IMG/VR virus record: IMGVR_UViG_3300025164_000864
Coordinates: 1-50,141 of that record
Direction: 5' to 3' (one strand)
Source of the DNA: a virus
Length of the DNA: 50,141 nucleotides
Part shown: piece by piece, positions 8,426-17,779 of the stretch
Layout of the letters: each line of letters starts with the position of its first letter
Numbering within the stretch: the first letter of the stretch is position 1
Made by a program: the position numbers and the translations under genes
Notes under the pieces: model-generated
The model's database searches: none
What the model was told of the DNA's origin: nothing
The model's input: the letters and a program-made list of their open reading frames with translations, nothing else

Positions 8426-8446
8426 CGAGGGCAAGCTCTGCCCTCG
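8426..8446 (+). promoter_or_regulatory. Hairpin that could hide the sheath ribosome site
   Basis: CGAGGGCA (8426-8433) pairs with TGCCCTCG (8439-8446) over a 5-base loop. The Shine-Dalgarno region of the sheath gene, CGAGGGC at 8459-8465, repeats the left arm, so the right arm could instead pair with it and block translation. A second small hairpin, TCACCG/CGGTGA, is at 8364-8379. The rest of the 136-base gap holds only the in-frame extension noted for the previous gene. Confidence 0.45.
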
Positions 8447-8468
8447 TCACAACCAAAACGAGGGCGCA

Positions 8469-9980
8469 ATGCCTGTATTCGTCCAATCCATCACGACTCC
8501 AACGTTGATGGGGATCTACGCGATCGAGCGCGAGCCCCCGGCGCTGGTGCAGTCCGCCGGGACCGCTACCGCGTTACTACTGGGACAGTTCCCGTGGGGT
8601 CCCACCCATGTCGACCAGGCAACGCCCTTTCACCCGACGAACATCGGAGACCTGGCGTTGACGATGGCGCCTCCCGGGATGACCCGCACCGGTTCAGGGT
8701 ATCTCGCACTGCTAAAAAAGGGCTGGTACGACCTCCGTATCGTGCGCGCCGTCGGGAGCGCAGCGGCGAAGGCGACGGCGAACCTAGTGAATGGCGGAAC
8801 CACCATCCTGGTCGCCACGCTGAAGTACGTTGGGGCCGCCGGCAACTCCGTCACGTGGACCATCGCCGCCGCATCCGACGGAGACGCCAACCACTTCGAC
8901 CTAACGATCACGATCACCGGGGCGAGCGGTACCAGCTCAGACATCCTGCGCAACGTCGATGCGTCGGGGTCGTCCTACACGGACCCGACGACAACGGGAT
9001 GCATCCTGCTCGGGTCCATGACGCGCTCGAACACGGGACGTCCGACAGACGGCACCGGAAGCTTCAGCACCGGTTCCGACGGCACCGTAAACTCGGCGCG
9101 TTACCTCGGTACGGCTGGGTCCGGAGACTACGGTCTAGCGCTAGCCGAGTCCGACCGAGACGTGCGGGTCGTCTTTGCGGATGACCCCGGAGACGTTGAC
9201 CGAGCCGGCGTCATGGCGGGGCTCGTGGCTCACGCGACCCTCATGGGCGACCGGATGGCACTGATCCACGGGGACTCTGGGCTCACGCTGGCGCAAGCCC
9301 AGACCGACGTCGCCACCTCTGGTTACTCGTCCTGGCAAGCAGCCTACGTCGACGGTTGGGTACGGATCCGCGACGACATTGACGGAACGCTTCGGCTCGT
9401 GCCGGGGGATTCGTTCTTGGCGTCGGTCATGACGCAGATCTCGCCGTCCACTTCGCCGGCCTGCAAAGCGGGATTCATCCGAGAAATGCTGAACGGCATC
9501 GTCTCACTCGAGACGTCGCGCGGCGAAGCCGCGGGATCGAACACCCTGCGTGGGATCAACACCATCATCAAAGAGCCGAACGGCGGCTGGAGCTTCGAGG
9601 GTGGCGTGACGACGATTGCGCCGTCGACGCCAGCCAAGAAGCGGATCACCCGCACCCGCATCGGTCACTACATCGCGACCAGTGTCGTCAGCAGCCTGCG
9701 CGACTTCGCCGGCGCGCCGAACGTTCAGGTCATCCAAGACGACGTCATTATCGCCATCGACCGCTTCATGTCGAACCTAAAGAAGAACGTGAAGCTCGAC
9801 CCGCTGAAGATGCCGCACGTCGTCGATTACGGCTTCGGCGACCGCGCAGCAGCAAACTCCCCGCAATCCATTGCGGAGGGCAACTTCATCGTGCCGCTCG
9901 ATGTGACGACCTCGAGCGGGATGGACCGGATCTTCCTCAGCATGAAGTTCGGGGAAACCGTCACGGTCACGGCGTCCTAA
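8469..9980 (+). CDS. Tail sheath protein
   Basis: 503 residues, the expected size of a contractile tail sheath subunit. The N-terminus (PTLMGIYAIEREPPALVQSAG then FPWGP) is the familiar opening of sheath proteins, and the C-terminal part has the conserved block around RFMSNLKKNVKLDP. It is followed by a tube-like gene and a chaperone, the standard order sheath-tube-chaperone. In the virion it wraps the tube and shortens on contraction. This gene is what marks the phage as a myovirus type. Confidence 0.88.
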   Translation: MPVFVQSITTPTLMGIYAIEREPPALVQSAGTATALLLGQFPWGPTHVDQATPFHPTNIGDLALTMAPPGMTRTGSGYLALLKKGWYDLRIVRAVGSAAAKATANLVNGGTTILVATLKYVGAAGNSVTWTIAAASDGDANHFDLTITITGASGTSSDILRNVDASGSSYTDPTTTGCILLGSMTRSNTGRPTDGTGSFSTGSDGTVNSARYLGTAGSGDYGLALAESDRDVRVVFADDPGDVDRAGVMAGLVAHATLMGDRMALIHGDSGLTLAQAQTDVATSGYSSWQAAYVDGWVRIRDDIDGTLRLVPGDSFLASVMTQISPSTSPACKAGFIREMLNGIVSLETSRGEAAGSNTLRGINTIIKEPNGGWSFEGGVTTIAPSTPAKKRITRTRIGHYIATSVVSSLRDFAGAPNVQVIQDDVIIAIDRFMSNLKKNVKLDPLKMPHVVDYGFGDRAAANSPQSIAEGNFIVPLDVTTSSGMDRIFLSMKFGETVTVTAS

Positions 9981-10024
9981 CCGGCGCGTTACACAGCACT
10001 ATTTCCGTAACTGGGAGAATAGAC

Positions 10025-10468
10025 ATGGCACGTGGTACGCGCACACCGAAATGGGCGGGCAAAAACGCCAAGTGGCTCTTCAGCTTGGACGACCAGCAGA
10101 CAGCGATCGACGTCGTGTCCTTCACGATCGACGAGGTCGCAGACGTGGTCGAGGATGACTTCTGCGGTGAAGACCGCACGGATTCGCAGAAGCTGACGAA
10201 GTTCTACGAGATCGAGCTCCAGACGAAGCAGACGAAGTTCGAGCTCTTGGAGCGACTTCTAGTCGACACCGACAACACCGACTCGAACACCGAGCCGTTA
10301 GAGGGCTGGGTGGCCGTGAAGGTCACGTTCAACGACGGGACACAGAAGGCGCTCACCATGGCGGGATTCACCATCCTACCCTGGAAGATGAGCGTAGGCG
10401 GGCAGCGGCAGCGTAACGAAATGCCGCTCAAGGTACGGGTCAAGTACATCAAGGGTCTGACGCTGTAA
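10025..10468 (+). CDS. Tail tube protein
   Basis: 147 residues, size and position of a tube subunit, directly after the sheath. Composition is beta-strand rich with alternating hydrophobic residues (KYIKGLTL at the end, VKVTFNDGTQKALTM in the middle). It polymerises into the inner tail tube through which DNA passes. The ATG is preceded by GGGAGA. Assignment by synteny and length. Confidence 0.75.
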   Translation: MARGTRTPKWAGKNAKWLFSLDDQQTAIDVVSFTIDEVADVVEDDFCGEDRTDSQKLTKFYEIELQTKQTKFELLERLLVDTDNTDSNTEPLEGWVAVKVTFNDGTQKALTMAGFTILPWKMSVGGQRQRNEMPLKVRVKYIKGLTL

Positions 10469-10523
10469 GGCCACAGCGCTCGGGTCCGTGGGGGGTCAAC
10501 AGGAGCAAAGGGAGTCGTGCATC

Positions 10524-10979
10524 ATGAAGACGGAAGTCAGCGAAGTTACGGCCACCGACGGTGGCACATGTTACCAGGTGCCTCTGTTCGGATTCGGGTT
10601 CTCGGGGCGCGTAGTGCGCTTCCGAGAACTCGATGAAGACACGATCGCCGGATTCGAAAGCACCGCAAACATCATGGTGGGTCCGCCCCCGGTCGGCAGG
10701 GAAAGCGAATGGATGGACAAGCTACAGAAGTCCATGCAGCGACTCGGCGCCAACCGATTCACGGTCGAGATCTCCGAGCATCCGGTCGACCCAGCGAACT
10801 ACCCGGCGCTGAATGAGGTCAAGTTCAAGCGGATGAACGCTCAGCTGATGCAATCGGGCGGCGGCGGACTCCTGAAGGTCAAGGACCTTGAGGCACTGAA
10901 GCAGCTCTACGCAAAACTTCACCACGTGACTTACGGTGAGGTCCAGGAGCTGATGGGAAAAGCGATTCAGGTCGTCTGA
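10524..10979 (+). CDS. Tail assembly chaperone, frame 0
   Basis: 151 residues if started at the ATG at 10524 (GGGAG lies upstream). It lies between tube and tape-measure genes, where myoviruses and siphoviruses encode a pair of chaperones made by frameshifting. At its end, codons read ATG GGA AAA, forming the slippery heptamer GGGAAAA seven codons before the stop. Mostly helical with a Gly-rich link. It likely coats and helps thread the tape-measure protein, and is not part of the finished virion. Confidence 0.72.
   Translation: MKTEVSEVTATDGGTCYQVPLFGFGFSGRVVRFRELDEDTIAGFESTANIMVGPPPVGRESEWMDKLQKSMQRLGANRFTVEISEHPVDPANYPALNEVKFKRMNAQLMQSGGGGLLKVKDLEALKQLYAKLHHVTYGEVQELMGKAIQVV
10955..10961 (+). 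promoter_or_regulatory. -1 frameshift slippery site G GGA AAA
   Basis: In the reading frame of the chaperone the seven bases are G GGA AAA, a perfect X XXY YYZ heptamer for -1 slippage, very close to the G GGA AAG used by phage lambda G/GT. It is 16 bases before the frame 0 stop at 10977-10979. Slipping leads into an open frame to 11221. Confidence 0.75.
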
Positions 10980-11221
10980 AGTGGTACCGTGGACGACCGG
11001 GAGAGTACTGGGGACGTTACTTCGCTCAAGTCAAAAATGAGGCCTATATCGCTCGGTACGGGAACGTCCCGCCCTCGGAAAGTCGAGGGTGGAGGCCGTT
11101 CTACCGAGCCGCGTTCATCGCAAGCCTCGCTGAGATCGTGAACGAAGAAAACTCGCCGCGCGACGACGACAAGACCGTAACGCTGCAGCCCGACGACGAC
11201 CATGCCGATTCCGAGGACTGA
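10961..11221 (+). CDS. Tail chaperone -1 frame extension
   Basis: The -1 frame is open from AGC at 10961 to TGA at 11219-11221, adding 86 residues after Lys146 of the chaperone, for a fused protein of 232 residues. There is no good start codon and ribosome site of its own, and the extension is acidic at the end with a basic, aromatic-rich first half. This is the T part of the G/GT-type arrangement known in tail assembly. The stop overlaps the start of the next gene (11202). Confidence 0.72.
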   Translation, partial: SDSGRLKWYRGRPGEYWGRYFAQVKNEAYIARYGNVPPSESRGWRPFYRAAFIASLAEIVNEENSPRDDDKTVTLQPDDDHADSED

Positions 11222-12404
11222 CCAGATTCCGCGACTCGCGGACTATCGGAGTGCTGCAGCGCAATTCCTTTACGACAATCGAAGGAGGGCGTATTCGCAC
11301 CTCTACGCAGGCCGCTACGGTGACGCCGTCGAAGGATGGGTTGCCCAGGCGGCCATTTGTCGTTCGAGGCTGAAGGACGAGCTCTTCCAAGCGCGCCTGA
11401 CCAAGGCCGACGGGGATGGACTCCGAGAACTCGTCCTGTCCGAGTGCTTCGCGATCCTGTCAGCCGACGCAGGAACGGCGGCAATCGGCGAAGCTGTGTT
11501 GGTGCGCCCCGTCTCCGGAAACATGCCGGGGGGAGTCATTCGGGTGGGGCAGAAGATCTTCAAGACCGCCGACGACCAGGCGAACCCACCGATCTTGGGC
11601 GCCGAGTACACCATCACCCAGCCGGCCGTAGTGCCACCAAACTCTCCGGCAGTCGGACTCTCCATCGTCTGCTCGGCCACCGGTGAGCACGGGAACACGC
11701 CCTACCTGGACGGCCTGAATGTCGGTACCTGTGAGCCGATGTTCGACCCCGCGTTCACCGTCTACGACATCGTGGCGGGTGGAGGCAGCACAGGCCTCGA
11801 TGATTCGGTGATTCGAGACATTGGCCGTCACTGCTACCTCGGGCGGCAGGGACCTAACGACTCTGCGGTCCTGGCCGGAGTGCTGAGCGCTGGCCGGGGG
11901 GTTCGGCACGCCGCGTACTTCCACGACCCAGATGGGCACCGGGGCGTGGTCTACGTTGCCGACGCTTCCTGGGCCTGGTCAGACGCGCTGCGGAGCCTGC
12001 TCGCCCAGGACCTCCGTGGAAGAGACGGGCAGCGAAGTTGGCTCGGGTTCGGGGCATCCGTGGAAGTGCTGGGCATCCAAAGCATACGTACCGTAGTTCA
12101 CGCCACGGTACAGACCCGGGAGACCGTGGATGCGACCGAGCTCATGGCGGCCGTCATCAAGGCCTGCAAGTGGTATTTCGACGTGCGGCCGGGATGGTGG
12201 ACCTACACGAACAAGACCTTAGCCGGCGCCATCTGCAACGCAGACCGGCGCATCGTGGGGGTTCCGAGTGTGTCACTGACCAACCCTGATGGGACAGCGG
12301 TTACAGAGACGGCGGCGCGGTGGGTGCCTTCGGGTGACGTTCTGCTACCCCACTATTACCTAGCTTCGGACGGCGTGCGGCTCACCGTGCAGGCGGTTTC
12401 CTGA
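11202..12404 (+). CDS. Baseplate J-like protein, unusual position
   Basis: 400 residues. The region GGVIRVGQKIFKTADD through GLSIVCSATGEHGNTPYLDG (about residues 108-180) matches the common opening of baseplate J-like proteins, in which a pre-strand block is followed by a G-x-GN turn. It comes before the tape measure, earlier than is usual, and a second J-like gene lies at 19560. It is coupled to the tape measure by a stop/start overlap. J-like proteins form the wedge ring of the baseplate. Confidence 0.6.
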   Translation: MPIPRTDQIPRLADYRSAAAQFLYDNRRRAYSHLYAGRYGDAVEGWVAQAAICRSRLKDELFQARLTKADGDGLRELVLSECFAILSADAGTAAIGEAVLVRPVSGNMPGGVIRVGQKIFKTADDQANPPILGAEYTITQPAVVPPNSPAVGLSIVCSATGEHGNTPYLDGLNVGTCEPMFDPAFTVYDIVAGGGSTGLDDSVIRDIGRHCYLGRQGPNDSAVLAGVLSAGRGVRHAAYFHDPDGHRGVVYVADASWAWSDALRSLLAQDLRGRDGQRSWLGFGASVEVLGIQSIRTVVHATVQTRETVDATELMAAVIKACKWYFDVRPGWWTYTNKTLAGAICNADRRIVGVPSVSLTNPDGTAVTETAARWVPSGDVLLPHYYLASDGVRLTVQAVS

Positions 12405-14314
12405 TGGCTGACACCAAGTACACGGTAGAGCTGAACCTCAGTAAGACGGGGGACTTCGGTGCCGTCGCGATGGCGACGGCTTCGCAGAAGGCCGTTCATC
12501 TCGACCGGAACCTCGGCGGGATCAAGAATCGATTCGCGTCGCTGCGCGAGGGAGCCAATCAGTTCGTGGCGGGCGCCGGTGGGATGATCCATTCGCTAGA
12601 GCGCGTCGCCGACAGAGTCGTCGGCATCGGGGCCAGCATGGCCAAGATGGCCATCGGGGGCGCGGCGGCCGCCGGTATCGCCGGCATCACCTACGGTGTC
12701 ATGGGCCTCAACAAGGAGGCGGAGGGCGCGCAGATCGCCTTGGCGGGGGTCTTCGCCGCCCAGGGCATCACCAAGAACGTCCAGAGCGGTATGCAGATGG
12801 CGGCCGAGCAGGTTGCCGAGATGCGCAAGGAAGCCGCGGCGCTACCGGGCGAGTTCCAGGACCTCCGGAACATCTTCGTGACCGGCGCCATCCCGGCGTT
12901 TCAAACCGGGATGAACCCCGCCGAGTGGCGCAAGATGGCGTCGAACGTCATGGCCGCGGGGGCCGTGTCTCAGCTACCGATGGACATGGTGGCGCGCGAG
13001 ATGGGGCAGTTGCTCTCTGGGCGATCCGGAGCCCACAACGTATTCGGCACGCGCATCATGGGGCTCACGGGGGCCAAAGCCGAAGAGTTCAACAAGATGG
13101 CGCCGGATAAGCGGCTGGAGAAGCTCCGCACTGAGCTCGACAAGTACGCGCCGGTCATCGGGCTCTACGAGAAGAGTTTCGATGCGATGTTCAGTACGGC
13201 GATCGACAACGGTAAGACCTTCCTTCGGCTCGCTACGGCCCCGATGTTCGAGAAGGGGAAAGAGGTCCTGAGCTGGTTCAACGACTGGTTCACGCGGAAC
13301 CAGGACCAGGTCAAGTACTGGGCGGAAAGCATCGGAGAACGGTTGTCCTCCGCGTTTGAGTGGGGAAAACGGACCATTCAAGAATGGTGGCCATCGCTCC
13401 GCGAATTCGCGACCAACGCCTACTATCGCCTGAGCGCGATCTGGGAGGACATTGCGCCGACCGTGAAGTCCTTTGGCGAAACCATGAAGGAGGCGCTGAA
13501 GGATCCCGGGACCATCGACAAGCTGATCCACCTGGCAGAGGCCTACCTGGCCCTGAAGGTCGGCATGGGCGGTCTCAGCATCGGCGGCGACCTCCTCAAG
13601 ATGGGCGCGGGAACCATGCAGATGATGTCGTTGCTGAACCCTGGGATGCTGACCACCGTGGGCGCGGGGGGCGCGGCCGCCGCGGCAACTGCAGCAGGCG
13701 CCGGCGCCGGCGGAACGGCTCTTGGCGGGCTCGCCGCGGGAGGCATGGCGGGCACGGCCGCGATGGGAATGTCGATGGTTCTCCTGGCCGGCGTCATTGC
13801 CGGTTTGGCGGATGCATCGGTAAAAGCCGACGAGGAACAGCGGAAGATGGCCGCTACCAAGAAGATGGAGGACGACGCCACTCAGAAGCTGATCACGAAC
13901 ATCGGCACGGGAGCTCCGCTGGCCATCGATGACTTCGTTGTGGGGCTAAGGAGCGCCACCAGGGAGCTCGGTAACTTAGCCTCGATCCGCCCGCCGAGCA
14001 TCGAGATCTCGCCGATGCAAGAGTACAATATGTTTGGCACGTGGGGCGGAAAAGTTATGCCGCGAGGGTGGAGACCTCCAGACCCCAAGGAGGGAACAGG
14101 CACACGCGAGGGAGAGCAGGACCCGAAGAAGTCAACGCCGAAGCACGGCGGAGGCGGCGGCACATCAATCCAGAAGGTCGAGATCGTCGTCACGACGAAC
14201 CAGAACCCGAGCCGCTTCGCCCGCGGCGTCCTGGACGAGCTCGGCAAGTTCGCGAAGGTCAAGCGGACCTCGGGCTACGCCACGAACTTCAGCGCCAGGA
14301 ACGCCGTGCCATGA
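12404..14314 (+). CDS. Tape measure protein
   Basis: 636 residues, the largest product of the tail core region. It has two Gly/Ala-rich hydrophobic stretches, about residues 79-100 and 425-475, and long helical parts between them, as in tape measure proteins, which set tail length and may insert in the host membrane. The length would fit a short to medium tail. It follows the chaperone genes except for the J-like gene between. The C-terminal end is rich in Arg and Ser and may be a processed tail. Confidence 0.78.
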   Translation: MADTKYTVELNLSKTGDFGAVAMATASQKAVHLDRNLGGIKNRFASLREGANQFVAGAGGMIHSLERVADRVVGIGASMAKMAIGGAAAAGIAGITYGVMGLNKEAEGAQIALAGVFAAQGITKNVQSGMQMAAEQVAEMRKEAAALPGEFQDLRNIFVTGAIPAFQTGMNPAEWRKMASNVMAAGAVSQLPMDMVAREMGQLLSGRSGAHNVFGTRIMGLTGAKAEEFNKMAPDKRLEKLRTELDKYAPVIGLYEKSFDAMFSTAIDNGKTFLRLATAPMFEKGKEVLSWFNDWFTRNQDQVKYWAESIGERLSSAFEWGKRTIQEWWPSLREFATNAYYRLSAIWEDIAPTVKSFGETMKEALKDPGTIDKLIHLAEAYLALKVGMGGLSIGGDLLKMGAGTMQMMSLLNPGMLTTVGAGGAAAAATAAGAGAGGTALGGLAAGGMAGTAAMGMSMVLLAGVIAGLADASVKADEEQRKMAATKKMEDDATQKLITNIGTGAPLAIDDFVVGLRSATRELGNLASIRPPSIEISPMQEYNMFGTWGGKVMPRGWRPPDPKEGTGTREGEQDPKKSTPKHGGGGGTSIQKVEIVVTTNQNPSRFARGVLDELGKFAKVKRTSGYATNFSARNAVP

Positions 14315-15369
14315 CGATGTCCATGCCGGCCGCCGTAGCGGGCGCCAACGACATCTGGTCGTTCGAGCAGCTCGGGGCAAAGCGCAAGCGCATTTCTCTG
14401 CCCGGAAAGTACGCCCCCTTGGGGCGCCCCCGGCACGGAACGGTCGTCAAGAACTCGCTGAAGATCGCCAACGAGACCGTCTACTACTCCGGAGACACCG
14501 AGCCCACGAGGCACGAATTCGGGCGACGCTTCGAGCCTATCGACCTGAATGGCCGCTGGTCGGACCGCTACCTCGGGAGCGAGGCTGCTGATGCGATGAA
14601 CGAGGTAATGCGGAGCTTCGTTGATGACCGGCAGGAAGTCTTGGTCACCTGGGGAAACATCCTGTCGCTTGGGGGTTTCATCGACCAGTTCGACTCGACC
14701 CACGAAGGCCGCGGAGAAGTTGTCTGGTCGATGCACATTCAGATCGACCGCGACAACTTCCTGCTCGTCACCCCCGAGCTCATCAGTTCGAAGCGCCCGA
14801 AGGAGTACATCGGCGAGATCATCGCTGCCCTTCGGCTCGTCGATGTCGACTTTTCGAAGCAGCCGAGGCTCAAGGGATCGGTACTCGCCCTCCTGAACGG
14901 ACTTCTGGCCTCCATGAACTCCGTCTCGTCATCGCTCCTGAGTGTGGCCGGCCAGATCGACTCGCTCGCCAACGCCCCCTTCGCTGCCCTCCGGTCCCTC
15001 AGGGCCACCAACCGGCAGTTCCAGACCGTGCTGGTGCGCCTTCACACGACCTACGACGACCTCCTGGCCAACGCGGCCCTCGAGACCGAGCGCGCCGAGG
15101 ACATTCAGACCTTCCTGGGCCTCCGGGCGGAGTTCAGCGACGGCCAGTACCAGGCACTCAGAACGGCGGCGGAGCTCGACCGGCAGACGGTGCTGGCCGA
15201 GCGCGGCCAGACGCTCTCGCTCTACACGGCACGCGGCGGAGACACCTGGGAGAGCATCGCACGGAATAAAGCGGGCTCCGCCGAGAAGGCCGACGCCGTC
15301 CGGCAGGCCAACGGCATCGATGCCGGGCAGCCCCCGCGCGAAGGGGCAACGTACAGGATCCCCAAGTAG
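14311..15369 (+). CDS. Baseplate or tail protein with C-terminal LysM-like domain
   Basis: 352 residues from the ATG at 14311, overlapping the tape measure stop (ATGA). The first 120 residues look like a folded beta domain, then a long helical part; the last 50, from GGDTWESIARN to QPPREGATYRIPK, match a LysM domain, which binds peptidoglycan. Proteins with this plan occur in myovirus tails (for example gp53-like), bridging tape measure and hub. The LysM part would let the tail tip grip the cell wall. Confidence 0.7.
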   Translation: MTMSMPAAVAGANDIWSFEQLGAKRKRISLPGKYAPLGRPRHGTVVKNSLKIANETVYYSGDTEPTRHEFGRRFEPIDLNGRWSDRYLGSEAADAMNEVMRSFVDDRQEVLVTWGNILSLGGFIDQFDSTHEGRGEVVWSMHIQIDRDNFLLVTPELISSKRPKEYIGEIIAALRLVDVDFSKQPRLKGSVLALLNGLLASMNSVSSSLLSVAGQIDSLANAPFAALRSLRATNRQFQTVLVRLHTTYDDLLANAALETERAEDIQTFLGLRAEFSDGQYQALRTAAELDRQTVLAERGQTLSLYTARGGDTWESIARNKAGSAEKADAVRQANGIDAGQPPREGATYRIPK

Positions 15370-15372
15370 CCC

Positions 15373-16758
15373 ATGCCTCTCTACCGCCCGCGGATGCTGG
15401 CGATGCTGACGGTCCCGGTACTCGGGACTCGTGAGCAACGGATCCGCCAAGCCAAGTCGACCGACGTCGTTCGGCTCGAAGTGCGCCCCCGGCAGGCGCG
15501 CATCGACCGTCAGGACCACAATCAGGCGGACACGCTGGAGCTCGATATCGACTGGATGGAGAGCGGTATTGACCCTCGGCTCTTGGACGATACGGAGGTC
15601 GAGTTCTACTTGGCCAACGCCGACGAGTTTGGGTCCTGGGGACCCGGAGAAACCGAGCTTCGGTTCCTCGGTCACGCCCGGAACGTCAGCAATGAGATGG
15701 CCGAAGGTGCTCCGCCGGCCGTGCACATGACGTGCGTCGACTACACGAGCCTTTTTATCATGGCCAAGCCGTTCGGGTCGAGCGGCACCCCCCTGTACTC
15801 CGACACCCTCGAGGATGCGTGGCGCCGGGTCGTCTCTCAGACCCCCGGGGCGGAGGTTCTGAAGGACCGGCTGCTGTTCTTGGGGGACGTCGACAAGAGC
15901 GCACAAATCGGCAAGGCGGTCCCCGAGCGCTTCCGTAAAGCCGGCAAGGTCCACACCAAGCCCGACTCCGATGCGTGGTCGGTGTGGCAGCACTGCGTCG
16001 GGATGCTGGGGCTCGTCAGCTGGATCGACCTCGACGCCTGCATCGTCTCAACCGCCACCGACCTCTACACGGGCCAGACGACGACCCCGAAGCTCGTGTG
16101 GGGTCGGAACATCAAGAGCTGGGAAGAGTCCCGCTCTGGCTACCTGGCGCACAAGGGGATTGCCCTCACGAGCTTCAACCCAGAAACATCGCAGGTGATT
16201 GAATCGTTCTTCCCGCCCATCGGAGACCCAAGGGCAAAGAAGAAGCGGATCGCAGCCAAGAAGGCCAAGTCGGAGGCGGCGGCTCTGCAGGGCGAAGACC
16301 GCGAGTATCTCCAAGTTCCAGGGATCTCCGACCAGGCGTGGCTCGATACGATGGCCGAGCGGATCTGGGAAGAGCGGAGCCGGCAGGAACTCACCGGGCG
16401 CTGCACCACGGCCGAGATGAAGGTCTCGACGATGCAGCTCGGAGAGTTTGACCTACTCAACCTGAAGGCCGGCGACTCGATCGAGGTCTCGATTGACCCG
16501 GCAGACCGAAACCGCCTGGTGAAGCTCGGCAGCACCCAAGAGCGCATCAACTACCTGACCCGGCGCGGATACTCGAGCGACGCGGCGGAGCTCATCGCAA
16601 AGAACGCCGAAATCATCGCCGGGCTACCGTCGGTCTTCATGGTCAAGAGCTGCCAGATCGTGTTTGACGTGAGCCGCGACGACGGAACGTTCGAGATTTC
16701 AATCGAGTACATCAACCGCATCCAGCTAGACGGAAGCGCGTATGAGGCGACGACATGA
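15373..16758 (+). CDS. Baseplate hub protein, gpD/gp44-like
   Basis: 461 residues. Gene place (after the LysM protein and before the spike) and length fit a late-control gpD-like hub. The N-terminal part is beta-rich; the latter half has conserved-looking turns such as LGEFDLLNLKAGDSIEVSIDP. It should form the trimeric hub on which the central spike sits. The next gene overlaps by four bases (ATGA). Confidence 0.62.
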   Translation: MPLYRPRMLAMLTVPVLGTREQRIRQAKSTDVVRLEVRPRQARIDRQDHNQADTLELDIDWMESGIDPRLLDDTEVEFYLANADEFGSWGPGETELRFLGHARNVSNEMAEGAPPAVHMTCVDYTSLFIMAKPFGSSGTPLYSDTLEDAWRRVVSQTPGAEVLKDRLLFLGDVDKSAQIGKAVPERFRKAGKVHTKPDSDAWSVWQHCVGMLGLVSWIDLDACIVSTATDLYTGQTTTPKLVWGRNIKSWEESRSGYLAHKGIALTSFNPETSQVIESFFPPIGDPRAKKKRIAAKKAKSEAAALQGEDREYLQVPGISDQAWLDTMAERIWEERSRQELTGRCTTAEMKVSTMQLGEFDLLNLKAGDSIEVSIDPADRNRLVKLGSTQERINYLTRRGYSSDAAELIAKNAEIIAGLPSVFMVKSCQIVFDVSRDDGTFEISIEYINRIQLDGSAYEATT

Positions 16759-17585
16759 GCAGTGAAGGCGATAGCTTCCGCCGGGCCATGGAGTGCTACG
16801 GCCCCGCCCAGGAAGATGGCGGACGGCTCGAGAGCGGCACCGTCGGATGGGACGACGGGAAGCCACACTACGACCTCGATGGGGGCGAGCGCACGCTGGT
16901 CAAGGTGACGCTCTATCGCGGGTACCGCCCCGGGGAGGACAAGAAGCCGCGCGACGGGCGCGCCGGAGGAATGCAGATCCTCTGCCGTATCACCCGACCC
17001 CTGAATTTCATCCCCGAAGACGGGGAAGAGGTCTTGGTGGGCATCCCCGCCGGGTTTCAGGAGACCCCGGGGGCTGGGTTCATTCTCGCCGTTGCGAGCA
17101 ACGCCCCAGCAACCCAGCACTCGGCCACCAAGGCCAAGATGGACTTCGGCCCCGAGGTCGACTTGGTCATCAAGGCAAGGTCGGTCACGCTCAGCGATTA
17201 TCAGGACCGTTTCATTACGCTGGGTCCAACCTACGGGATCAAGATGGGCGCGGGGCGCATCACCGACAACTCGGCACGCGACCTCTCGGGGTGCATCCTC
17301 AAAGACGGCAAATGGATGTTCTACTGCTCGAACGCCGCCGGTGAATCGGTGGCAGGGCTTCAGCTATCAGGCCCCGACGGGACGCAGATCTTCAATGTGG
17401 CCAGCAACGGCGACCAAGTGAAGCTCAAAATGAAGAGCGGCCAATGGATGTCTATGACGGCATTGCAGTGGATCAATCTCTACCAAGTAGGTGTGCTTGG
17501 TGACGTTATTGGCGCAATCCCGGTTGCTGGAACTCTAACTCCACCCACGATGTTTCCGTCCACCCGAACCATCATGGCTGTCTGA
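16755..17585 (+). CDS. Central spike protein, gpV/VgrG-like
   Basis: 276 residues. Residues about 20-110 read as an OB-fold domain (charged strands, then FIPEDGEEVLVGIPAGF... GFILAVASN), typical of myovirus spike proteins. The middle and C-terminal parts are Gly/Asp-rich strands that fit a triple beta-helix stem. It overlaps the hub gene before and the proline-rich gene after, in line with hub-spike-tip order. Confidence 0.62.
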   Translation: MSSEGDSFRRAMECYGPAQEDGGRLESGTVGWDDGKPHYDLDGGERTLVKVTLYRGYRPGEDKKPRDGRAGGMQILCRITRPLNFIPEDGEEVLVGIPAGFQETPGAGFILAVASNAPATQHSATKAKMDFGPEVDLVIKARSVTLSDYQDRFITLGPTYGIKMGAGRITDNSARDLSGCILKDGKWMFYCSNAAGESVAGLQLSGPDGTQIFNVASNGDQVKLKMKSGQWMSMTALQWINLYQVGVLGDVIGAIPVAGTLTPPTMFPSTRTIMAV

Positions 17586-17779
17586 TGGCCTACAACTTCC
17601 CGCCCCCGCCGCCGCGCCCACCGGCACCACCGAGCTCAGTGGCAGTAGGACTGTGCGTGTTCCCTCTCCCGCCTCTGCCGTTCACGATCCCTGGGATCCC
17701 CCCGTTCCCGCCACCGATTCCGATTCCAGACTTGGATTTCGGATTTACGATCGATCTGAGCTGCCCACTGAACGACTAA
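17585..17779 (+). CDS. Proline-rich 64-residue protein, possible spike tip
   Basis: 64 residues, about 40 percent Pro, with repeats of PP, PPP, IP and FP, then an acidic end with a single late Cys. The ATG overlaps the spike stop. Its place next to the spike suggests a tip cap of the kind that PAAR-type proteins form, but I see no true PAAR motif, so this is inference. Its stop overlaps the stop of the oppositely oriented gene at 17776. Confidence 0.6.
   Translation: MAYNFPPPPPRPPAPPSSVAVGLCVFPLPPLPFTIPGIPPFPPPIPIPDLDFGFTIDLSCPLND

Noticed and set aside
14929-15993. A 354-codon minus-strand frame opposite the LysM and hub genes
   Set aside because: It is opposite two well-supported coupled genes and has no motif; long shadow frames are common in GC-rich DNA.
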